A stretch of 62,473 nt of DNA from Clostridiales bacterium (GTDB lineage Bacteria; Bacillota; Clostridia; Lachnospirales; Lachnospiraceae), in contig JAJBUA010000056.1 in assembly GCA_020860565.1 (NCBI GenBank), forward strand, positions 1 to 62,473, written 5' to 3'. The notes beneath the pieces were generated by a model, which had not been told where the DNA came from, searched no databases, and saw nothing but the letters and a program-made list of their open reading frames with translations. The translations under genes and the position numbers were made by a program. Positions 44,992 through 54,029 of this stretch are shown here, piece after piece; position 1 is the stretch's first letter, and every line of letters starts with the position of its first letter.

Positions 44992-45020
44992 AGTATAGCG
45001 AATTTCCTAACTTCCGTCAA
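44992..45020 (-). promoter_or_regulatory. Promoter of guaB
   Basis: On the minus strand, -35 TTGACG (45020-45015), a 17-base spacer and -10 TATACT (44997-44992). The leader contains an imperfect stem (TATGCAA../..TTATTGCATA) that ends just before the ribosome site. Confidence 0.8.
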
Positions 45021-45110
45021 GCACATTTCCCCATAAGTTTCCAGTTCTTCCGTCCGTCTTCTCCTTGATTTATTACCTGTTTTTCGGCCATTCATCCCGC
45101 CGTTTATCCA

Positions 45111-47531
45111 TTATGATCCTGCACCGGCAAACTGCCGGATCGCTCCCGCTCCTACAAACTTCTCCGTAACGCCGCCCTCGACAACAACCAGCGTCGGTGC
45201 CTGACGGATCCCATACTTTTCTACCAGTTCCGGCCACTCCTCGGCATTTCTTACCTCGTAGGAGACCCCCGCGTCATCCAGCTCATATCTGGCAATCTTA
45301 CAGTTTGGGCAGGTTGTCGTGGTAAATAAAAGCATCTGGTCATTCTTCCCAGCCATAGATGCCTCTTTCTGCGTATCAGCGGACTGTGTGCCGGCAGACT
45401 CTTGATCCATGGAAACTGCCATGCGTTCACGATCACTCAAACGCCGTCCCGCGATCTCAGAAGTCTCCGGTACGTACTCCCTCCGGTCCTGAAATTCCTG
45501 AACCTTGCCATCGTTCCAGTTCTGAACCGGACGATAATAGCCCGTAATCCGGCTCCAGACCTCCGTAGCCGCACCGCAATACGGACAGGTCGGCTGCTCC
45601 CCGGTCAGATACCCATGCTCATGACAGACGGAATAGGTAGGCGACATCGTATAATAAGGCAGTTTAAAATTCTCGGCAATCTTGCGCACCAGATTGGCCG
45701 CGGCCTTCCAGTCCGGCAGTTTTTCGCCCAGAAACGCGTGGAAAACCGTACCGGAGGTATACAGAGTCTGCAAATCATCCTGAATCGCCAGTGCTTCAAA
45801 GATATCGTCGGTAAAGCCCACCGGCAGATGAGAGGAATTGGTATAGTACGGCGTGTCCCCCTCACTTCTGGCAGCGGTGATGATATCCGGATAGCGTTCT
45901 TTATCATGCTTTGCCAGACGATAGGTCGTCGATTCCGCCGGCGTCGCTTCCAGATTGTAAAGATCACCATATTGCTCCTGATAATCCGACAGGCGCTCTC
46001 TCATATGATTCAGGACATCTTTCGCAAACGCCTGCGTCTCCGGATGCGTCAGATCCTTACGCAGCCATCTGGCATTCAGCCCCGCCTCATTCATGCCGAT
46101 CAGACCTATGGTAGAGAAATGATTATCAAACGTGCCAAGATAATGTTTCGTATAAGGATACAGCCCTGCCTCCATCAGGCGAGTGATCACGGTACGCTTC
46201 GTCTTTAACGAACGGGCCGCGATATCCATCATCCGGTCCAGCCTCTGATAAAACTCCTCCGGCGTCTCCGACAAATAAGCAATGCGGGGCAGATTGATCG
46301 TTACGACACCTACGGAACCGGTCGATTCGCCGGAACCAAAGAATCCGCCGGACTTCTTGCGCAGTTCCCGCAGATCCAGGCGCAGACGGCAGCACATGGA
46401 ACGGACGTCCGAAGGCTCCATATCCGAATTAATATAATTGGAAAAATAAGGAGTTCCGTACTTGGCCGTCATCTCAAACAAAAGCCGGTTATTCTCCGTA
46501 TCGCTCCAGTCAAAATCCTTCGTGATCGAATACGTGGGAATCGGATACTGGAATCCATGGCCTACCGCGTCGCCCTCTGTCATGATCTCAATAAACGCCT
46601 TATTGATCATGTCCATTTCTTTTTTACAGTCACCGTAAGTAAAATCCATCTTCTTACCGCCGACAATCGCCGGAAGGCCGGCAAGATCCGCCGGAACCGT
46701 CCAGTCAAGCGTGATATTGGAAAACGGAGCCTGCGTCCCCCAGCGGCTGGGCGTATTCACACCGTAAATAAATGACTGAATGCACTGTTTTACTTCTTTC
46801 TGAGACAGCCTGTCCACCCTGACAAAAGGCGCCAGATAGGTATCAAAAGAGGAAAACGCCTGCGCGCCGGCCCACTCATTCTGCATAATGCCGAGGAAAT
46901 TAACCATCTGATTACATAGCGTAGACAAATGGCTGGCCGGCGAAGAATTAATCTTGCCGGGGATTCCCAGTCCCTGCTCGATCAGCTGTTTCAGACTCCA
47001 TCCCGCACAGTATCCGGTCAGCATAGACAGGTCGTGCAGATGAATGTCGCCGCTTTTATGCGCCTCAGCGATCTCCGGATCATAAATCTCGCTCAGCCAG
47101 TAATTGGCGGTAATCGCTCCGGAGTTGGAGAGAATCAGTCCGCCCACAGAATAAGTAACCGTGGAATTCTCTTTTACCCGCCAGTCATTGATTTGTAGAT
47201 AGTTGTCCACCAGATCCTTATAATCCAGCATGGTCGTCTTCAGGTTACGGATCTTTTCCCGCTGCTTACGGTACAGGATGTAGGCCTTGGCGACCTCCTC
47301 ATAACCGGCGCGGGACAAAACAGCCTCCACACTGTCCTGAATGTCCTCCACGGTAATCTGACCATCTTTGACTTTCCCCTGATAATCAGCCGTAACCTTC
47401 AACGCGATAAAATCGATAATATCCGGCGTATACTCTGTGTTCGTAGCTTCAAATGCCTTTGTGATCGCTCTGCTGATCTTAGTAAGGTCAAAATCAGCGA
47501 TCGTACCATCCCTCTTTGTCACCTGATACAT
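45111..47531 (-). CDS. nrdD: Anaerobic ribonucleoside-triphosphate reductase with C-terminal thioredoxin-like domain
   Basis: 806 residues from ATG 47531 (AAGGAGG upstream; the reading to 47609 crosses the promoter). An ATP-cone domain (residues ~1-90) precedes the class III reductase core (GDIHLHDLSMLTGYCAGW, SSFDTYLAPFVR, IYGVNTPSRWGTQAPFSNI). Near the C-terminus are a CPYC metal motif and the glycyl-radical site RITGYYRPVQNWNDG. A Ser/Gln-rich linker then leads to a ~75-residue thioredoxin/glutaredoxin-like domain with CPNC (LLFTTTTCPNCKIARYEL). It reduces NTPs to dNTPs without oxygen. The fused redoxin may be its own electron donor. Tandem NrdR boxes overlap its promoter. Confidence 0.96.
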   Translation of the reverse strand: MYQVTKRDGTIADFDLTKISRAITKAFEATNTEYTPDIIDFIALKVTADYQGKVKDGQITVEDIQDSVEAVLSRAGYEEVAKAYILYRKQREKIRNLKTTMLDYKDLVDNYLQINDWRVKENSTVTYSVGGLILSNSGAITANYWLSEIYDPEIAEAHKSGDIHLHDLSMLTGYCAGWSLKQLIEQGLGIPGKINSSPASHLSTLCNQMVNFLGIMQNEWAGAQAFSSFDTYLAPFVRVDRLSQKEVKQCIQSFIYGVNTPSRWGTQAPFSNITLDWTVPADLAGLPAIVGGKKMDFTYGDCKKEMDMINKAFIEIMTEGDAVGHGFQYPIPTYSITKDFDWSDTENNRLLFEMTAKYGTPYFSNYINSDMEPSDVRSMCCRLRLDLRELRKKSGGFFGSGESTGSVGVVTINLPRIAYLSETPEEFYQRLDRMMDIAARSLKTKRTVITRLMEAGLYPYTKHYLGTFDNHFSTIGLIGMNEAGLNARWLRKDLTHPETQAFAKDVLNHMRERLSDYQEQYGDLYNLEATPAESTTYRLAKHDKERYPDIITAARSEGDTPYYTNSSHLPVGFTDDIFEALAIQDDLQTLYTSGTVFHAFLGEKLPDWKAAANLVRKIAENFKLPYYTMSPTYSVCHEHGYLTGEQPTCPYCGAATEVWSRITGYYRPVQNWNDGKVQEFQDRREYVPETSEIAGRRLSDRERMAVSMDQESAGTQSADTQKEASMAGKNDQMLLFTTTTCPNCKIARYELDDAGVSYEVRNAEEWPELVEKYGIRQAPTLVVVEGGVTEKFVGAGAIRQFAGAGS

Positions 47532-47586
47532 GACAATTCCTCCTTGTTTTCCCAAAGCGAAAATCCCAATTTTAAGTCCGGGTTTT

Positions 47587-47635
47587 ATTATACCATATAT
47601 TGAGCTCATGTCAATTCGAAAATACCATATCTTGA
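47587..47635 (-). promoter_or_regulatory. nrdD promoter with two NrdR boxes
   Basis: On the minus strand, perfect -35 TTGACA (47614-47609) and -10 TATAAT (47592-47587), with a 16-base spacer. On the plus strand ACCATATATTGA (47592-47603) and ACCATATCTTGA (47624-47635) are 32 bases apart, about three helical turns, as is typical of paired NrdR boxes. One box covers the spacer and -10 edge, the other lies upstream of -35. Confidence 0.85.
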
Positions 47636-47637
47636 TT

Positions 47638-48342
47638 TCAGAACCCTCGAATTTTCACCTGTTCAAAATAGGGCCGGACGGCAGCGGCCATCTCCTCCAT
47701 TTCTTCCAACAAAAAACCATGAAATCCCGTGCCAATGAGATTACCCGAATCTTCAAAATTCTGCAGGAAATAACGCGGCGCCCCCTGCAGCCAATGCCCG
47801 ATGGTCGCAATATCTTCCAGCCTGTGAAATTCCCGGATGACTGTGGTGCGGAATTCATAATCAACCCGACCTTCCCTCAGAAGCATCAAACTGTTTTCAA
47901 CCGGTTTCAAATCAAAGGATGATGTTCCTGTAGTCTGAGCATATTTTTCCGGAGTATTTTTGATATCCATTGCGATATAATCCGCCAGTCCCCTGTCCAG
48001 AATATCGGCAAGAACAGCCGGATAACACCCATTCGTATCAACTTTAATCAGAAATCCCAGTTCCCTGATCGCCTGCAGGAATTCGATCACGCCCTCCTGA
48101 AGCAGCGGCTCGCCGCCGGACAAAACCACCCCATCCAGCAGTCCTCTGCGTCTGCGAAGGAATTGCAGAACATCCTCTGTATCCAGCTGCGGCGATTCGG
48201 AAAGCCGTGTCACCAGCAGGGCATTGTGACAAAACGGGCAGCGCAGATTGCAGCCGCCCGTAAATACCGTGGCAGCGATCTTTCCAGGATAATCAACCAT
48301 AGATAACTTTTGCAGACCGTGAATCCTTATCGTATTTCCCAT
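47638..48342 (-). CDS. nrdG: Anaerobic ribonucleotide reductase activating protein (radical SAM)
   Basis: 234 residues with a radical-SAM motif CNLRCPFC near residue 31, SGGEPLL near 75 and KVDTNGCYP near 100. It makes the glycyl radical on NrdD using SAM and a 4Fe-4S cluster. AAGGAG precedes ATG 48342. It lies directly upstream of nrdD; nrdD has its own promoter in the 106-base gap, with a NrdR box two bases after the nrdG stop, so the two can be expressed separately. Confidence 0.95.
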   Translation of the reverse strand: MGNTIRIHGLQKLSMVDYPGKIAATVFTGGCNLRCPFCHNALLVTRLSESPQLDTEDVLQFLRRRRGLLDGVVLSGGEPLLQEGVIEFLQAIRELGFLIKVDTNGCYPAVLADILDRGLADYIAMDIKNTPEKYAQTTGTSSFDLKPVENSLMLLREGRVDYEFRTTVIREFHRLEDIATIGHWLQGAPRYFLQNFEDSGNLIGTGFHGFLLEEMEEMAAAVRPYFEQVKIRGF

Positions 48343-48372
48343 TTTTACTTTCTCCTTAAGCGAACAATCTTA

Positions 48373-48401
48373 ATTCTATCCGGATAATCGCAGGAAAGCA
48401 A
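48373..48401 (-). promoter_or_regulatory. Promoter of nrdG
   Basis: On the minus strand, -35 TTGCTT (48401-48396), a 17-base spacer and -10 TAGAAT (48378-48373). I see no NrdR box here, unlike at nrdD. Confidence 0.65.
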
Positions 48402-48418
48402 GAGTCTTACAGATGCCT

Positions 48419-48452
48419 GACGCCTGTCAAAGATTTCTCTTCAACAGGCGTC
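48419..48452. terminator. Hairpin after the superoxide-reductase-like gene
   Basis: GACGCCTGT / ACAGGCGTC, a perfect 9-bp stem with a 16-base loop, no strong T-run on the minus strand. Confidence 0.5.
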
Positions 48453-48487
48453 TTAAATCATGGTTGGTTATAAATCCTGTCTGATCA

Positions 48488-48733
48488 TCAGGCTTTCCAA
48501 AGGCCATGGATGTTGCAGTACGCGTAAACCTCCTCGACTTCGTCTCCCTCACTGAGAGCAAAGCTGGCGCACGGTTTGTCCTCTGGCTTCAGATACTTGA
48601 TCTGAACACCCTCCTTCGTCTTCAAAGCGATCCACTCGATATAATGCACAGCCAGCATCGGGTGATCAACCGAGCCCACATTGACCTTAACGAGATTTCC
48701 TTCCACCTTATAATCCGGAACATGCTTCTCCAT
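48488..48733 (-). CDS. Minimal superoxide-reductase (desulfoferrodoxin C-domain) protein
   Basis: 81 residues from ATG 48733 (MEKHVPDYKVEG..). All iron ligands of superoxide reductase are visible: His in EKHVP, two His in HPMLAVHYIEW, and Cys/His in YCNIHGLW at the C-terminus. The enzyme reduces superoxide to peroxide without making oxygen. It lacks the N-terminal desulforedoxin-like zinc/iron domain usual in desulfoferrodoxins. The start overlaps the end of the NifX-like gene in another frame by 26 bases and has only a poor ribosome site; ATG 48754 in frame is an alternative. It may be translated by coupling, or the junction may be a deletion scar. Confidence 0.65.
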   Translation of the reverse strand: MEKHVPDYKVEGNLVKVNVGSVDHPMLAVHYIEWIALKTKEGVQIKYLKPEDKPCASFALSEGDEVEEVYAYCNIHGLWKA

Positions 48734-49031
48734 GGCCACCGCAGCCCTCTCCATGATGATGCTCTCCGCACCCTTCCCCGTGATGATGCTCCTCATGATG
48801 GCTGCACCGCACATCCGGTACATAGGCAAGATTTCCCGCGAGCAACGCCTGTACCGCCTCGTCAGCGTCACCGCTCACTCCACCATACAATTGGATTCCC
48901 AGGGAACTCAGAGCCGCCTGCGCTCCGCCTCCGATACCTCCGCAGATCAGTACATCTGCCTGCAGCGCACGCAGAATCTCCGCCAATGCGCCGTGACCTT
49001 CGCCATTAGTACTGACCACCTCTGAGGACAT
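48708..49031 (-). CDS. NifX/NifB-type cofactor-binding protein, N-terminally short, with His/Cys-rich tail
   Basis: 107 residues from ATG 49031. The core (SSEVVSTNGEGHGALAEIL, DVLICGGIGGGAQAAL, IQLYGGVSGDADEAV) matches the dinitrogenase iron-molybdenum cofactor family. The tail has HHEEHHHGEGCGEHHHGEG, a likely metal-binding stretch. Normal members begin ~25 residues earlier with MxIAVxYENGxVFQHFGHTEQF; that part is absent. The in-frame sequence upstream (LIKEDGKI) seems to be the rest of the family, then the frame enters the terminator hairpin of the preceding gene. So a 5' deletion is likely. No nitrogenase genes are near; these proteins are common in non-fixing anaerobes. Confidence 0.6.
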   Translation of the reverse strand: MSSEVVSTNGEGHGALAEILRALQADVLICGGIGGGAQAALSSLGIQLYGGVSGDADEAVQALLAGNLAYVPDVRCSHHEEHHHGEGCGEHHHGEGCGGHGEACSGL

Positions 49032-49057
49032 GATCTTTCCATCCTCTTTTATTAAAA

Positions 49058-49120
49058 ACAAGCAAAAGAAAAGGAAGCAGCCTGACCAGATCATCTCAGT
49101 TCTGGTCCTGCTGCTCCTTT
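49058..49120 (-). terminator. Terminator of the groESL-downstream unit
   Basis: On the minus strand AAGGAGCAGC-A-GGACCAGA pairs with TCTGGTC-A-GGCTGCTTCCTT, followed by TTCTTTTGCTTGTTTTT. It stops transcription after the small membrane protein gene at 49139. Confidence 0.85.
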
Positions 49121-49138
49121 ATCATCTTACAGCATTAT

Positions 49139-49636
49139 TTATTTTACAACTTTCCTCGGTGCGGACTGCCAGAGGCAGGTGAGCATTTTCTCGTCAGGCT
49201 CGAAAATAACCTCCCTCTGCCCGTTTCGTGACGCGACAATCACGGAATATGTCTTTGCGTGTGGCATATGGGAACCGAAATCTACGATTCTCTCACTGCC
49301 GGTCCGGTAATCCTTCAGGACATCGGAATCGGATGGCGCAATGATCCGGATGTCGGTCATATTGATATCGCAGATCTTTTTGCGCTTTGCCCTGCCCATA
49401 ATCTGCTCCACCGTAAGCTGTCCGTCGATCACCAGATATTCAAATTCCACATAGGAATTGCGGAAAATGAGATAGGTGCAGAAGCTTACCGCGCAAAACA
49501 GCAGGATGGAAAATCCGTTAAACGTAAAGGCAAGAAACAGGCTGATCAGGGTCAGCACCACCATCATGGCGTTGACCAGATATGCGCTGACCGGAGTTTT
49601 TCGTTTGATCAGGTGTTCGGCATAGGAATCGTTCAT
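49139..49636 (-). CDS. Small membrane protein, DUF6106-like
   Basis: 165 residues. Two hydrophobic spans (residues ~18-60) follow a short N-terminus (MNDSYAEHLIKRKTPVSAYLVN). The rest is a soluble PH-like domain (YLVIDGQLTVEQIMGRAKRKKICDINMTDIRIIAPSDS..). It fits the DUF6106 family of Clostridia by eye. Its ATG is directly next to the groEL stop, so it is probably transcribed as the last gene of groES-groEL. Function unknown. Confidence 0.65.
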   Translation of the reverse strand: MNDSYAEHLIKRKTPVSAYLVNAMMVVLTLISLFLAFTFNGFSILLFCAVSFCTYLIFRNSYVEFEYLVIDGQLTVEQIMGRAKRKKICDINMTDIRIIAPSDSDVLKDYRTGSERIVDFGSHMPHAKTYSVIVASRNGQREVIFEPDEKMLTCLWQSAPRKVVK

Positions 49637-49637
49637 A

Positions 49638-51284
<1,647 letters not shown>

Positions 51285-51299
51285 TTATTAAAATTCTGA

Positions 51300-51584
51300 T
51301 TACTCGATAACAGCCAGAATATCATTCTGCTTTACAATCACATATTTCTCCTCATCCAGCTCTACTTCTGTACCGGAATACTTGGAATAGATAACCTGAT
51401 CGCCGACCTTTACCTGCATCGTGATCTCTTTTCCGTCTACAATGCCGCCCGGTCCTACTGCGATTACTTCTGCCTGCTGCGGTTTCTCTTTTGCCTGACC
51501 CGGAAGAACGATCCCTGACTTGGTGGTTTCTTCCGCTACCAGCTGTTTTAATACAACCCTGTCAAATAATGGTGCTAATTTCAT
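51300..51584 (-). CDS. groES: GroES co-chaperonin
   Basis: 94 residues with the mobile loop EETTKSGIVLPGQAKEKPQ near residue 17, the roof region and the C-terminal KYVIVKQNDILAVIE. It caps GroEL during folding cycles. First gene of the groESL operon, behind a consensus promoter overlapped by CIRCE. Confidence 0.98.
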   Translation of the reverse strand: MKLAPLFDRVVLKQLVAEETTKSGIVLPGQAKEKPQQAEVIAVGPGGIVDGKEITMQVKVGDQVIYSKYSGTEVELDEEKYVIVKQNDILAVIE

Positions 51585-51662
51585 GGATAAATGCCTCCTT
51601 GATCAATTTATAAGCAGCCGTTTCCGGCTCCCTTTTCTTTCCTGTTCTGAAACACAATACTA

Positions 51663-51691
51663 TTTATACCACGTACTGTTAGCACTGTCAA
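51663..51691 (-). promoter_or_regulatory. Promoter of groESL
   Basis: On the minus strand, -35 TTGACA (51691-51686), a 17-base spacer and -10 TATAAA (51668-51663). The -35 box lies inside the CIRCE element. Confidence 0.88.
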
Positions 51692-51705
51692 GCATTGAGT
51701 GCTAA
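51679..51705 (-). promoter_or_regulatory. CIRCE element (HrcA operator) of groESL
   Basis: TTAGCACTG - nine bases - GAGTGCTAA, one mismatch from the CIRCE palindrome. It overlaps the groES -35 box, so bound HrcA would block RNA polymerase. Confidence 0.95.
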
Positions 51706-51811
51706 TTTTATAATTTTTTTACATCTCACTGCTATTTCCCCCTTTTCTTTTTCTCCCTTTCATATTAAAATATACACAAGTCTTTTAAAATTTATCAAAA
51801 GGAGTATGGTT

Positions 51812-52492
51812 ATGGCAAAAAAATTGGGAAAACTGGTTACACTCGCGGCTGTTGCCGGAGCGGCCGCAGCCGGCGCTGCTTATCTCAAAAAATCGAAAGA
51901 GTTTGAGGAAGCGATGGACAGCGAAGACGACGAAGAGGATTTCATCGATGAAGAGGACGTGGAGATCGAAGGCTCTGACGAAGAAGACGCTGAAGACGAA
52001 GACATGATCGATGATGAAGAGGATATCGAGGCATCTCCGAAAGAGCGCATCTATGTCTCCTTAAACGCAAATAAGGAAGACTTTCTGGATGCCGCCGGCA
52101 CGATGCTTGCCGGAGCAAAGGGCCTCGCCGGCGTCGTGAAAAATGTCGCGAAGGAAGCTGCCTCCATCGTAGCCGATTCTACTCAGGGTCCGCTCTCTAC
52201 CGCAAAGGATACCGTCACCGCAGCAAAAGATACCGTTATGCACGCGGCTGAGGAAAAATTCGGCGTTGTCAAAGAAGCTCAGGAAGATGCTGAGGATGTC
52301 CTCGAGGAAGCAGCAAACGCAGTCGAAGAGGCTGTCGATGACGCCGCGCAGGAAACTGCTGAGATCGTAGAAGAAACCGCCGAAGACCTTGTCCAGGACT
52401 CTTCTGAGGACGCCGCACAGGATACCACTGACACCGCTGCAGAAGCCGCACCGGAAGCAGACAAAGAAGAGGCAAGTATCACCGAAGAATAA
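51812..52492 (+). CDS. Acidic Ala/Glu/Asp-rich helical protein of unknown function
   Basis: 226 residues from ATG 51812 (AAAAGGAG upstream). A basic, Ala-rich N-terminal segment (MAKKLGKLVTLAAVAGAAAA..) could be a membrane anchor. Residues ~35-75 are almost all Asp/Glu. The second half is a long run of Ala/Glu/Asp/Thr helices resembling LEA or apolipoprotein-like repeats (TAKDTVTAAKDTVMHAAEEKFG, AANAVEEAVDDAAQETAEIVEE). It is divergent from groES. Stress protection is a guess from composition only. Confidence 0.7.
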   Translation: MAKKLGKLVTLAAVAGAAAAGAAYLKKSKEFEEAMDSEDDEEDFIDEEDVEIEGSDEEDAEDEDMIDDEEDIEASPKERIYVSLNANKEDFLDAAGTMLAGAKGLAGVVKNVAKEAASIVADSTQGPLSTAKDTVTAAKDTVMHAAEEKFGVVKEAQEDAEDVLEEAANAVEEAVDDAAQETAEIVEETAEDLVQDSSEDAAQDTTDTAAEAAPEADKEEASITEE

Positions 52493-52513
52493 CACCTGTA
52501 TCATTACATTCTG

Positions 52514-52600
52514 TCAGACAGAAGATAACATCTTTGCTCCCTGTCTGTAACGATCAAGCGGGAGACGTCTTCCACCATGGAAGTTGTCTCCCGCTCGATC
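52514..52600. terminator. Two hairpins, including a GATCGAGCGGGAG palindrome (copy e, variant)
   Basis: (1) CAGACAG at ~52515 pairs with CTGTCTG at ~52541. (2) 52551-52600: AGCGGGAGAC / GTCTCCCGCT with inner CTTCCA/TGGAAG. Read on the minus strand it begins GATCGAGCGGGAG, one base from the GATCGAGCAGGAG of copies b and d. It lies between convergent gene ends. Confidence 0.75.
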
Positions 52601-52601
52601 A

Positions 52602-54014
52602 TTATCCCCAGCACTCCGTCAGACGCTGCACTCCCCGGACAATCTCCGCTTCGTTCCGGTTCGCAAATCCGATCAGCACCGTCCCCGGTCTGTGTTCCCT
52701 TAACGGATCGATATAATAACTGCTCATTCCGTACACCCGGACCTGTCTGCTTTTTGCCAGCTCTGTCAGTTCTTCTTCCGTCCGCCCCTGGCGATCAGTC
52801 AGCAGGATATGCAGTCCGGCATTTTCTCCATGAATATCAAAAATCTTTTCCAGAGGCCGCAGCGCCGTCAGCAGTGTATCATGCTTACTGCGGTAGATCC
52901 CTCTCATGCGGTTTAAATGTCTCTCAAAATATCCCTGCGACAAAAACTGATATAAAATATGCTGGTCGATCCGTGATACAGTCGAAGCGTAAAAGCCTGC
53001 TTTTTCCCGGTAAACCTGCAGCAGCTTCTCCGGAAGCACCATATAGCTGACACGGATTGCCGGCGCAATGCTTTTGGAAAAGGTTCCGATATAGATCACC
53101 GTTCCTTCCCGATCCATTCCCTGGAGCGCAGGAATCGGTTTCCCCTTATACCGGAACTCACTGTCATAATCATCCTCGATCAGGTAACGTCCCGGCTCCT
53201 CAGCCGCCCAGTTTAACAGTTTCTGGCGCCGGCCCACCGGCATGATAATCCCTGTCGGATACTGATGCGCCGGCATGATATACGCAACATTCGCTCCGCT
53301 TTGCGCGAGTTTCTCCGGATTCATGCCGAACGCATCCATACTGACCGGATATACCGGATGTCCCTGACTGCAAAAAACCCGATAAGCCTGCTTGTAGGTC
53401 GGATTTTCCATCGCGATCCCCTTCTCATGTCCCAGAATCAGCGACAGCAGCATCAGCAGGTATTCACTTCCCGCGCCGATGATGATCTGTTCCTCCGCAG
53501 CATTCACACCTCTTGCCGCATGGAGATAGGCAAGGATCGCGGTACGCAGCCCCGGCTCTCCCTGCGGTGTACCGGAATGAAAATATTCTTTATTATCATC
53601 CACCAGCGCGTTTTTTGACAGCTTGCGCCAGGTGTTATAGGGAAAATGATCCAGATCGATCCCTCTCGGTGAAAAATCAATCCAGTCTCCGGCGCTTTTC
53701 TTTTCATCCGGGATCTCCCGCTCCATCTGCATCAGAACCGGCGTACGCTGTTCCACGCGGACCAGGCCGCCGATATGCGCCACATAATTTCCACGGCATG
53801 GCCGGGCTTCGATATACCCTTCCGCAATCAGCTGCTCATACGCCATCTGCGTCGTGCTCCGGCTTACCTTCAGATTTTCCGCCAGCCTGCGGGTAGAAGG
53901 GAGACGCTCTCCTTCTCTCAGATTTCCCCTGCGGATCTCCTCGCGGATATAGGTATAAATCTGTTCGTAAATCGGTTTCTTTGAGTGAACCTCAAGCGGC
54001 ACCAGCAGTTCCAT
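52602..54014 (-). CDS. MocR-type regulator (GntR DNA-binding domain fused to aminotransferase domain)
   Basis: 470 residues. Residues ~10-80 are a GntR winged helix (KPIYEQIYTYIREEIRRGNL, GERLPSTRRLAENLKVSRSTTQMAYEQLIAEGYIEARP). The rest is a class I aminotransferase fold with IIIGAGSEYLLMLLSLIL, MPAHQYPTGIIMP, IEDDYDSEFRYKG and the PLP Lys in IYIGTFSKSIAPAIRVSYMVLP. Known relatives such as PdxR and GabR sense PLP or amino compounds. The target here is unknown; no vitamin B6 genes are adjacent. Confidence 0.92.
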   Translation of the reverse strand: MELLVPLEVHSKKPIYEQIYTYIREEIRRGNLREGERLPSTRRLAENLKVSRSTTQMAYEQLIAEGYIEARPCRGNYVAHIGGLVRVEQRTPVLMQMEREIPDEKKSAGDWIDFSPRGIDLDHFPYNTWRKLSKNALVDDNKEYFHSGTPQGEPGLRTAILAYLHAARGVNAAEEQIIIGAGSEYLLMLLSLILGHEKGIAMENPTYKQAYRVFCSQGHPVYPVSMDAFGMNPEKLAQSGANVAYIMPAHQYPTGIIMPVGRRQKLLNWAAEEPGRYLIEDDYDSEFRYKGKPIPALQGMDREGTVIYIGTFSKSIAPAIRVSYMVLPEKLLQVYREKAGFYASTVSRIDQHILYQFLSQGYFERHLNRMRGIYRSKHDTLLTALRPLEKIFDIHGENAGLHILLTDRQGRTEEELTELAKSRQVRVYGMSSYYIDPLREHRPGTVLIGFANRNEAEIVRGVQRLTECWG

Positions 54015-54029
54015 GCCTTCCTCTCCTGT

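Noticed and set aside
49031-49094. MIWSGCFLFFCLFLI as a signal peptide for the NifX-like protein
   Set aside because: The stretch is a translation of the preceding gene's terminator hairpin and T-run; there is no ribosome site, and NifX proteins are cytoplasmic.
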